The position numbers and the translations under genes are program-made. A DNA stretch of 48,134 nucleotides. It comes from Ettlia oleoabundans. Taxonomy: Eukaryota; Chlorophyta; Chlorophyceae; Chlamydomonadales. The DNA lies in assembly GCA_019693395.1 (NCBI GenBank), contig JAAMXP010003117.1, positions 1 to 48,134 of the forward strand, written 5' to 3'. The notes under the pieces are model-generated. The model ran no database searches, had not been told where the DNA came from, and was given only the letters and a program-made list of their open reading frames with translations. Shown one piece after another: positions 21,507 to 31,288 of the stretch (the first letter of the stretch is position 1; each line of letters starts with the position of its first letter).

Positions 21507-24500
21507 ATGCCTCCTATCCGCACCAGCATGGTGCGCCTGGTGTCTTACCGTAAGGAGGAGTACCTGGATAGGCACCAGCCACACGCACCACCCGCGGCAG
21601 ACAAGCGACCCTTCCTCTTCCTCCTGTCGCCGGACACCCTGGAGCTGGTGACAGCCAGCGACGCCAGCGCAGACAGCCAGCCCCCAGGAGTATCTCTGCT
21701 GCAGCAGGTGTCGCTCAAAGGTGGCGACCGCACGCCACGACGTGCGGCAGCCAGGCCGCTGGCACTGCTGCATAAGCTGGCGCACGGCGTGCACGGGGAA
21801 GAAAGTGGAACCCTGGGAAGCGGTGCAGCCGCGGCTGCCGCTGAGGACGCACACCCGCCTAGAGCCAATGGGGGCGAGGAGCTGGGAGCAGAGTTGGAAG
21901 AGGATCAGCTTCTGGTGAACCCTGCTAGGATCAAGCGCATGACATGCCTGCATGTAGAGCTGCTGGCGATGTGCTGGGTGGAAATGTTGGCTTGAAAATG
22001 GCCGGATCAATCTCAGCAATCGCTCATCACTATCTGTTGGTCTGCTGCAGACGTTCTCCGTTGCGCTAAGTCAGGTTGCGGGCCTTGAGTGTGATGAGCG
22101 GCGCATCAAGGTGTTCGGGGGGGGGGGGGGGNNNNNNNNNNNNCAAGGTGTTCGGGGGGGGTCTGGCAGATTGTGATGCTGCCCGTATGCCACACACCAG
22201 GGCGTGCATAACTCTGCGCCATTTTGTGGTTTTGTGCCTGGGCATGCTCATGTTTGCTGATAGACAAGCTGTGGCACCATGCAGCCTGCCTTCTGCCAAT
22301 ACCCGCCTCCATCACCCTGCTGCCTGCTCTCCTGCTGCAGATCTTGTTCTGCCGTCAGCGCCCTCATCGCAGCACCGAGACAAATGATGAGTGGAGGAGC
22401 CTCATGAAGGTGGGTCCCTGACTTGCTGTCTGGCTGGCTAGGTGCACAGCTGGAAGTGTGCGCAACTGGCTTCGTGGCTGGCTGGTGGCTGGCGGGCCAG
22501 CTGGCATTGTGCTGGGCGGCTGTGTCGGGCATGCTTTCGAACATTGATCGCTGGTTTAGCAAGGGTTGAGTGATACCTTTCGCCTTCCTAGTGGCATTGG
22601 ATTGGGCGTATGCAGTCCCCAATCCTCTACATCGCCAGCCGCCCTTTACCCTGTCCATATGCCTGCCTCAAGGTCTGTTGCCTTTTTCCCTTCACTCGTC
22701 TCAAACCATGACAGGCCGTTGCCTTTCCAGTGGCCTACCCTTATGAGGGTTTGAAACACCGCAACTTCAGCGTCAAGGGCTTCATGAATCGCCACTACAA
22801 GGATCCCTTTGTGTCCAGCGTGGTGGTGGAGGCAGACTCGCCGCAGGTGAGACCATTTCTCTCCCTTGCGTTTGGCCCATGTGGCTCCTGTTCTTCACGG
22901 CAGTGTTGTGCTGATTGGGACCCTTTCATCACCCTGTGCAATGCACACGGGTGGTGTAGTACAGCAGCAGCAGCAGCAACAGCAGGCTCAGGGTCAGTGG
23001 TTGTTGCAGGCGGACGGGCATTGAGTCACCTGGTTGGGGCAAGGTTTGAGCATGTTGGGGTCTTATCAGTGGAGCTATTTCGTGGCAGCACCATAACAGT
23101 CTCCATGGCCAGTGATCCCACTATGCTGCTGCGATTTGCTGTCTGGTGCGTCTCGGTGAACCACTTGGTGCGCTCAGCGTCTGCTTGGGCACCCCCAAGC
23201 TTTCGCTGCACTGCCGCCCTCCCATTGCTGAACTGCTGTTACATCGGCTGTGGCTGTGGTTGCGCTGTGTTGCCTGCAGGAGGCGACAGCTCTGCATCGG
23301 GCGGTCGAGGAGGCCATTGCACGCCTGGCTCAAGCGGTGCACTGGCTGTCCCAGGATTTGCCGCTGGACAGCAAGCCTGTGGTGACACTGGTCACTGCCA
23401 CAGTGGCAGTACCCATGGATGCAGTCGATGATGGCAACAGGAGCCTCAGCCTTGGCAAAGCGGCGTCATCAGTGCTGACCTCCTCTGTGGATCAATGCGC
23501 CTCGGCAGCATCGCTGTATGCGGACACTGGACGGGAGCAGATCATCTGCCCCTTCCCACGGCTACAGCAGCCATTGGATGTGCCCATCCCAGCAGCAGAG
23601 CCAGATGGCGACAGCGGTGGAAAGGGCCTGGGGAGCAATGCCGAGAGCGGCGGTGGGGACAGCAGTAAGCTGGTGATAAATGTGTGGCTGCACTCTCCCC
23701 TGGGCCCTGCTGTGGCCACCATTAGAGAAGAGCAGCTGCGGCAGTCAGCGGCAGCGGGAGGCGCCCCCATGTGTGTGGTGGCGACACCACATGACAGCGG
23801 CCTGCAGGACTTGGCTGCGGCAACAGGAACCGTCCCTGCCGGCAAAGAACGGCTTGAGGTAGTTCTGCAGTTCACAGCCATGCATCGCCCTGCAGTTCAG
23901 CGACGAAGCAGCAGGGTCCTACCGCAGCCGTCAGTGGCAGGCAGTGGCAATATCGGCAGCGGCACCGTGCCCGCCATTCTCGCAGTGCTGGCTGTGCCGC
24001 TGCTCGCAGCTTGGCTGCAGATGCTGGGGGATTCCGGGGCACCGGCCATCCGTGTGCTGCAGTCTGTGTCGTTCCTGCTCAGCTGCCTGGCCGCGTTAGC
24101 CGCTATAGTGGTGGTCCAGGTGAAGGGACGCACTTCAACGCCGCCACCACAGGCCGCAGAGGTGCGAGCCGCTGGAGTTGCTGGGCATGGCTACAAAGAG
24201 TGGGGGCAGGTTTCTTCTCCGGTTCTGCTGCAGTGAGGCAGCTCGTGACATGGCTGTTGACCAGCAGCTCTCACCTGCAGCCTCATGCTCTGTGCAATGC
24301 ACAGGTTGCCGCTGCGCCGCAAGTGTCGGCAACCTAATAGTACGCACCTATGTTACGCCGCCCCACTCCCCTCCCCTGTTGCAGGTCCCGCAGCCCGCAG
24401 GCTGGTGGCGGCTTGTGCTACTGCACGCCGACTTGGTCCAGGAGTCGCGCAAGTATGCAGCAGCGGGGGCACCCCCCATCCGCCGCCTTGTCTCATCCTC

Positions 24501-27236
24501 ACCCATGTCGCTGGCACCCAGCACCCGCATGGCCCTGGATGGCGGTGCAGTGGAGCTGCCTCCCGCTATCAAGTGAGTCACGCCTCTGGTTGGCCTGCAA
24601 CCGAATTTTGTTTACTTTATGATGCTGTGCTCATGGTGGTTTGCATGCCACGCCTTGGTGGTCCAAATCCCACTAGAAGTACCTCACAGCTGCTCCATCC
24701 AGAAACTGCATACTGCTTTGTATCAATCTTGCGTCTTCACCATATCTTCACTCCACCCATTTATCGCCTTCTGCAAGATGCCCCCCCCCTGCCTCCTGGC
24801 AACTGCTCACCCACCTTGCCTTGTAGACGGCTGGTTGAGGAGCATCCCGTGATCCTGACTGACGACATTGCGGCGCGCTTTCTGGTGGGGCTGGGCAGCG
24901 GCGACAAGGCATACCAGGCCCTGCGCAACATGGTGGAATGGTGTGTGGGTAGCGAGCTTTAAATAAACCTGCCTGGTCTGCTCTGGCCTGGTCTCGTGTC
25001 CAGTGTGCTTCGGGCGCCAGGCGGCTCCCGGCTCTTGGAGTGGGTTTGGGGCGGCTGCACTGGAGGAGGGGTAGATTTCTTTTTTTACAGTGTTGTGGAA
25101 GTCAACGCTTGGGTATGTTTCTGATTGCCCGGTTTTACCCAGCTGTTAGGCACCTGTTGCACTCACGTCTCTGCTGCTCTTGCATGCCAGGTGGGTTGTA
25201 TCGCCTCTGCTGAGCGTACGCAGCTGCCGCTGCTGTTGCTGCAGGGTTGAGGCGCAAGGGGTCGCTGACCTGGTCCACCAGCCGCAGCCGCAGTTTGAGC
25301 TCATCAAAAAACACTACCCACAGGTAGAAATGAGGGTGGGCAGGGGCGGGCTGGGAGGAGAAGGTAGGCAGTTCAGGCAAGATGCAAGTGTCAGGGTGGA
25401 AAAGACGCATCTCCTCAGCTGTGCCCGTTTGTCACTCTGCCTTGAGTGGTCGCCAACTGAGTGCATTGAGAACTCTCTTCCTCCAATGGTTGTGTGCAGG
25501 TGTTGTACTGCTGGAGCCGCAGCGCCGACTGTGTGCTAGAGGTGGAGTGCACCGGGCGGTGGCGGGCGGCCTTTGAGGCACTGCGAGCGCTGGGTGCGTG
25601 TTACACCTTGCTTGCCCGCCTGCTGACCTCTGTGTGTCTGGTTGATGACTCGTATGCCTGCTTGATGCAATTCCAGGTCACGCAGCGGCTATGCGGGTGC
25701 CCTTTACACCCTGGCTGCCATTAGCACCTGCTGTTGCTGTTCCCCTTGGCGTAGCCCCACCTTGGGCCCTACCGCCACAAGGACAAGGCCCAGCGGTGGC
25801 CGAGCCCTGGCTGTTGTCGCTTGAAGCCCTGCAGGTGTGACTGAACGTGAGCTGTTGCGCCACCAGTTCTTCACCATGGAGTACGCCTTCAGGGTGGTGG
25901 ACACGCGGCCGCTGCCACAGGGAAAGACAGGTGGGAAGCTGACGGGTGGGGTGGATGGCCGGCTGAAAAGCGCCAGGTCGTATTGTGCTGGCCAGACGGC
26001 CTCTCTTGCACAGAAGTCATGGTGAACTGGCAGATTAGGCGGGCAAGGGCAGCGCCGTGGGGGTGGGAAGGTGAATCAAGCACTGTGGAGAGAAAGCGGG
26101 ATGGCCACCTCGACAGTATGGTTGATGGAGTTATGTCAAAGCCACCATTGGGAGCTCAATGCCACCTTCATCACTGCAGCACTGCATAGAGTGTGGCTGC
26201 TGCGTCCCTCACGGTTCCCGCATGCTGTGTGTGCTGCAGTGAAGATCATTGACCTGGAGGGCCTCAGCATGCGCGACGTGTCCAGCGCAGCGTTCAAATG
26301 GTGTGTCGTCTCTCACACAGCTACCGTTTATCCCTGCAACGCCCTGGTTATAGGCTGCTGTGCTTCTGCGCCTGGTAGCCATCACCTCCGCCATTGGTTT
26401 GAAAATAACAATACCGGTGGATTTCGGGCGCAGCCGGCTGAGTGCTTAGCAGGACTACAAACCTGCCCTGCCCCATGCAGGTACCTAAATGTGGGTGGCG
26501 CTCTGCTGGCAGTGAACTACCCTCAGCGCCTGCACAAGGTAAGCGCTATTTTGTGCACAGCGTAGCAGGATGCTAAATACAGCTTACAAAGGACAACTCC
26601 CTTTTACCCAGCGCTGTACAAAGTTGGTTAATCCCTCCCCGTTTCTTGTCTGCACCCGCCATTCCTGCCCGCTTTGCAGGCCTTTCTGCTGAATGCCCCC
26701 GCGTGGAGCGGCGTCATCTGGCGGGTGCTGGCCGCGGTCATACCGCGGCGTACGCGGGAGCAGCTGCAGCTGGTGAGAGCGGCCCGTGTCTGTTAGGCTT
26801 CCTTTTGCAGTACGTGGGCAAGAGGCATGATCTCAACAACATTGACTCTGGGCGTGCTGCACACGCGTTGCCTGACTCTAGGGTCCCTTCCAATTCTTGC
26901 TGTCACCCTTTGCGCTCTGTTAGCATGTGCCTTAATGTTAACAGCACACGGTTCCCTGCCTTTTCAGCTGAGAATCTCCTCTTGGGACCTCCTCCTTGCA
27001 TGCAGTTCACCAAAAACCAGCGCACGCAAGCGGCAGAGGCGCTCCTGCAATGGGTGCCTGCGGACCAGCTGCCCCAGCAGTACGGCGGCACCTGCACTGT
27101 ACCGCTGGGTGAATCCGAGCTGGAGCAAGAGATGCTGCGGTACGTGCGCCGCCTCAACCAGCACCAGCTGCAGCAGATGGAGGAGGGGAAAGAGGAGCTA
27201 TCAACAGTAGCAGTCAGCAGCAGAGAGGTAGGGTGA
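21507..27236 (+). CDS. SEC14/CRAL-TRIO lipid-binding protein with transmembrane hairpin
   Basis: Predicted membrane-attached phospholipid or lipid-transfer protein. Exons: 21507-21953, 22051-22110, 22341-22409, 22715-22846, 23280-24209, 24385-24572, 24827-24940, 25245-25323, 25500-25593, 25835-25930, 26240-26300, 26481-26538, 26680-26772, 27006-27236; 883 residues. The C-terminus is a CRAL-TRIO_N plus CRAL-TRIO module (about 615-830): VKIIDLEGLSMRDV, then the gate region VNYPQRLHKAFLLNAP and the closing DQLPQQYGG. Two hydrophobic helices at about 467-487 and 495-517 precede it. Residues 1-460 match no family I know and include an acidic Gly/Ser-rich linker. Uncertain points: start at 21507 or 21528, the donor of exon 1, and the donor of exon 5 (24161 also keeps phase). 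The assembly gap at 22132-22143 lies in intron 2. Confidence 0.8.
22132..22143. other. Assembly gap (12 N) flanked by duplicated G-rich sequence
   Basis: The N run follows a homopolymer of 15 or more G. The same string CAAGGTGTTCGGGGGGG occurs on both sides (from 22108 and from 22144). The first copy spans the exon 2/intron 2 boundary of the SEC14 gene. This is a likely sequencing or scaffolding artefact, and the true intron may contain the string only once. Confidence 0.9.
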
Positions 27237-27502
27237 GCGAGCAGATTGTCAGCGCGGATCAAGGCACTGTGGAAGTTTTGTAAGGTGGCGCACAAGCTTG
27301 GTGGTTGACCTCCAGGACGGCGGCTGCAAGCAGTAGATGTACCCCCAAGTCGCGTTCAATTGACGAACTTTGCCATTGCGCCTGGAGCAAAGCGCACACC
27401 AGAGCGTTGCTCTTCCAGGCGACATTGACGAACGAGGGGTTGACACCAGGTGTACCTATGTATACCGATTGTATGCACCTTGTTATACTTCTGTTTCCCA
27501 CT

Positions 27503-27538
27503 TTTGACCTAATTATGTGCTTTGACCTTATTATGTGC
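27503..27538. repeat. Tandem 18-bp repeat, two copies
   Basis: Two adjacent copies of TTTGACCTAATTATGTGC differing at one base (A or T at position 9), in A/T-rich sequence downstream of the SEC14 gene. Confidence 0.85.
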
Positions 27539-27585
27539 ACTCCAATGATGAGCAACCTACTATAACCCTGCAACAAATGCTGCGC

Positions 27586-27590
27586 TGTAA
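27586..27590 (+). terminator. TGTAA polyadenylation signal of the SEC14 gene
   Basis: Plus-strand TGTAA 350 bases after the stop. An earlier TGTAA at 27279-27283 is an alternative. Confidence 0.35.
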
Positions 27591-27630
27591 ACCCTTGACT
27601 TGATATACCGCACCAGTATGCTTAGGGCAA

Positions 27631-27635
27631 TTACA
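27631..27635 (-). terminator. TGTAA polyadenylation signal of CSK
   Basis: Minus-strand TGTAA about 370 bases after the CSK stop at 28005. Confidence 0.4.
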
Positions 27636-28004
27636 GTTTGCCGGTAGTGAAACAGAGTGGGAGATGAGACAGGAATGTCAACACATGAAATGAATGGGGC
27701 TATTTGTGGCAATAGAATGTATTGGACAGGGCAGGCGTGAGAGCAGCATGAGGAGAATGTTGAGACAGCAGGTGAAGCGAAGAACAGCGAGTTCAGAGGC
27801 GTAGGATTTCATAACAAAAGAGTTCCAGGAGAAACCACGAAGGCGGGGATCGTGTGTTAAGCACGGGGGGCAAGGCCAATGTGCCTTACCATGCAATGGA
27901 AGCGTCAGGCTAATGAAACAAGAAGTTGCGGCGGTGGAGGGCCAAATGAGGGTGCTGCATGCGATACACGGCGGCAGTCCCTGGGCTGCACCCCCCAAGG
28001 GTTG

Positions 28005-30652
28005 TCACCTCCAGCCAGCGTCACAGGTGACGGTCGGCAGCCAGAGGCAGGCAGTCAGGGTGGTGCTGGTGAGGTGCTGCACATCGGGGGCAGCACCCGA
28101 GTGTACTTCAAATAAGCCACCTGCATCCTGCGCTGAGCTCTGCAGGAAGGCAAACTCTGGCTGCATGGGCGGGCGCGCCAGGCTGCCAGCTGCTGGGTTG
28201 CTGCCGCTTCCCGCAAGGCTCCCGCCGCCATGGCCCAAGCAGCAGCATAGGGATATAGCCACTCCTGGCCGTCCCTCTCGTTGCTGCAGCTGGACAGATG
28301 CCTGCACTAAATCGCCGCGAGCTGCGCAGGCCATCACACCGTCGATGAGTTGGCTCAGCATGCGTTTCAGCTTGCCAGGTCCCACCGCCACCTCAGCAGC
28401 TGGCAGCACCAGCTGCTGCTGCTGCTGCTGCAGTGCGGCTGGTGTGGCTGCTAACCCGACACCTTGCGCTGACATGGTGAAACTCACGCCGCTGACGGCC
28501 GCAAGGTTGCTGGCAGAGGCCAGGAGAGGCATCAGCACATTGAGCAAGTCAGCAGAGGCTCTGCTGCCATACATCGCCACGCTACTGCTGCTGCTACCGC
28601 TGGTGCTGCTGACCCCGCTGGTGCTGCTGACCCCGCTGGTGCTGCCTGCGCCTCCCTCGCCGTTGTCTGCAGCTGTTGACTGTAAGGAAGAGGGTGGCCC
28701 TGAAGGAAATGGGCCCTCCGCCCTCATATCAACCACTAGAGCAGAACCTGCCTGGTAGTCGCTGCCGATGGTGCTGCTAGGCAGTGCAGGCCGGGGCAAT
28801 GCCGGGTCTCCAAACCGCCACTGGCCCGAGCTGCCTCCACTGCTACTGCTGCTGCTACTTCTACTGCTGCTGCTAGGGAGCGCCTTCCTTTGTCGCTCGC
28901 TTGTTCCACTCCCTGGTTGCAGAAGCAGCGGTGGAACGACTGCTGCTGCCGCTGATGGGTGCAGGGCTGCCTGCAGCTGAGACACCACTTCCTGCAGGCG
29001 GCTGCCCTGCTCCAGAATGCCTGCAGTCAGGTTGGTCAGCAGGGAGCACCAGAATTAGAATTGGCACGCGCCACACGCAGCAAGACATAACTTGCAGGAA
29101 AGGCGACTGCAGCAGCTCTTCTACTTCCAGCTTGCGTCGTCAGTCCAACCTAGGCCGCAGCACCCACCCACCCTGTGCAAAGTCTCGGTCGGGTTCGCCA
29201 GGCTGGAGGCGTGGCAGCAGCATGGTGCCTAGGGTGCGCATCACGCTCAGTGGCTTCTTGGCCTGCAGCGTGCAGCAGGGGGCACGGATGATGTCGACAG
29301 ATGGCGCTGAACAACCTCTCCTAGGGTGGGAGAAAAGCCAAGAGAGAGCAGTGAAAGCACTGCATGGCTGGAACCTGTCCTGCAAGCTGCATCAGAAGCC
29401 AGGAGCAGGCCTGCTGCTCGCTCACCGCCTGCACCAGTGCGGATGCCTGACGCTGGCGGTAGGCAGCCCCCGCACGTTCCAGCGCTGCCCGGAGGTCCAT
29501 GGCACAGGCGAGCGCCAGCACTGAGGCTGTCTGCTTGAGCAGCTGCAGCTCTGCCGACCGGAACAGGAGACACGTAGGGGGCTGCGCCATGTTGGACTTG
29601 GGACGGCTGGTGCCTATGCGTGCACTGCTGGCCGCTGCTGCTTCCGGAGGCCTGCCAGGAGCTTCACCATCACTATATGCTGCCCATTCCTCTGGACGCT
29701 CCCGCTGCTGCCCCTCTGCACAGCGCTCCACCACCAGCAGCCCCACCAGGAAGCCGTTGTGAGCAAGTGGCAGTACAAGTCCCCCAGAGTCTGGCAGTAC
29801 GATCACCGGCTGCTCCAGGATCCACTGCTCCTGGTCGCCTAAGCTGCTGCCTGCAAAGCCCTCCTGTCCCAGAAACAAAAATCGCTGCTGCTGCGCCTGG
29901 TCTTGCTCCTGCTGTCGATGCGAGTGCTGGCTGCCGCTGACGCCTGAAGCTGCCACCAGCTGGAGTTGGAGCTGCCCCGTCTGGAGGCTGCTGGGTGAGC
30001 GACAGTAGATTGTGGAACGCAGGCAGCCTGTGTCAATCACAAGCTGCTGCCTCAAAGCTTCCTCGTCTAGACTGCCATCTATGCTGATGCTGCTGGTTAG
30101 CACCGTTTGCAGGCTCAGCTGCAGCGCTGTAGTGAGAAGCTGCAGCTGCACATGGCACAGCTGACGCAGCTCTGCGCTGGCCTGCATAGGGGAGGAGCGT
30201 TGATGGCAGCAGGCAGGGCAGGGGTTGCTATCACATGGTGGCTCGGGTGGCATTCAATAACCGTGGCAGGTGCACCAATCAGTTAAATCACAGCAATGCT
30301 TTGAGGGGGCTCGCCTGAACCAGGGCTGCGTCGTCTAGAAGCACAGGGTGAGGACCGCCCGCGGCAGCAGCGGCGGCAGCTTGGGCTGCCAGGTCGTCCG
30401 TGGGAGACGAGCGTCGTAATTCACCAGAGACCTCTGCGAAGAAGATGAGGCGCTACTGGGTGGGCTTGTGCCGTGCGCTTGCGGGGCGTGCCGCGCACAG
30501 TTCCGTGCCAAACACCTACCTGCTGCTGCTCGGCACACTTGCTGCACATGGAACATAGAGGGCGAAAGTCGACATCCAGGAATGCGACGCCCGCCATACT
30601 CTGCAGCTCTGAGCGTGGGCCTAGCCAGCCCAAGGAGTGCCGGCGCTTTCAT
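28005..30652 (-). CDS. CSK: Chloroplast sensor kinase (CSK), degenerate
   Basis: CSK is a cyanobacterial-type sensor kinase homologue of plastids that links plastoquinone redox state to chloroplast transcription. Exons: 30652-30520, 30433-30315, 30181-29426, 29262-29172, 29020-28005; phases agree, 704 residues. Residues 1-44 form a transit peptide. A GAF-type sensor region covers roughly 85-330, with the VLPLAHNGFLVGLLVVE strand pair that is typical of CSK. The dimerisation helix reads LVQAAKKPLSVMRTL, so the phosphoacceptor position is Gln335. Helix 2 matches CSK (GILEQGSRLQEVVSQLQ). The C-terminus follows the CSK ATPase-like domain: LLNVLMPL, then RMLSQLIDG (587-594), then TACLWLP near the end. 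The DxGxG box is replaced by CCCLGHGGG. Ser-rich, Gln and STSGV repeats lengthen the linker. Exon 2 ends with GT or, more plausibly, a GC donor (CAG|GCGAGC). Confidence 0.87.
28413..28430 (-). repeat. CAG repeat coding for six glutamines in CSK
   Basis: Six CTG units on the plus strand, read as CAG on the coding strand (residues 564-569). Confidence 0.9.
28600..28644 (-). repeat. Tandem 18-nt repeat coding STSGVS in CSK
   Basis: Two full identical copies and half of a third of an 18-nt unit, giving six-residue Ser/Thr/Gly/Val repeats at about residues 493-508, in the low-complexity insert before the ATPase-like domain. Confidence 0.9.
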
Positions 30653-31288
30653 GCCTACTACGGCCTTTGTTGCATTGTGTATATTGTCAGCGAGCAAGGC
30701 GGGTCATCACAGCCGTAGTTGGCTGCCGCATCGCGTTTTTTTCCTCAAAAAGAAAGGTCTCACCAAAGATACCTGTTCCTGGCTGCAACTGACATTGGCA
30801 GAGCGCCATCGCTTGTTTACGAAATTAGTCTAACTGGGTGGGGTCTGGTGTTGCGCAACTGCAAACTGCAACCCATCACCGTCGGGGCAGATCGATTCGA
30901 GCGGCCTGTTGTTCTGCAGGTTTGCGTCCATGTGGTGAGTAGCTTATTAACATGCCATGTTCGACGAATGGCTGCCTGCCGACAGTTCTGCCCTCCATCG
31001 TTTCCTCGCCTGAATGCTTTCTGCGAAGCATGAAGCACCAGTGGTGTCTCGCATCACGGTGTGCCGCGCACAGCTGGGCTAGCTTGGTGCGTGCGCACCC
31101 GCCGCCCGCTTGCCGGCGCTCCAGCCAGCCACTTCGCTCGCTTTCGGCCGGTGCAGGGCTGTTTGATAAACGCATTGCGTTGCCTCAGGGCACCAATCTA
31201 GTGCAAAACGGCCGAAGGGCTCTGTATCTAAAGTGACAGCCTGACGAGCACCCCAGCTGTGACCGAGGCCAAAGTGGCGGTTGCAGCC
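30653..31288. promoter_or_regulatory. Divergent promoter region of CSK and NUP205
   Basis: About 0.64 kb between opposed start codons. No coding exon, tRNA or clear core promoter motif seen. Confidence 0.45.

Larger units (their letters stand above)
27237..28004. other. Convergent intergenic region between SEC14 and CSK genes
   Basis: Contains both 3' UTRs. Plus-strand TGTAA occurs at 27279-27283 and 27586-27590, minus-strand TGTAA at 27635-27631 for CSK. A tandem 18-bp repeat lies at 27503-27538. No coding exon is supported. Confidence 0.5.

Noticed and set aside
30520..30597. Alternative CSK first exon with a CxxC-like cluster
   Set aside because: The frame starting MAGVAF ends in phase 0, but exon 2 requires phase 1. 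Only the frame from 30652 joins correctly.
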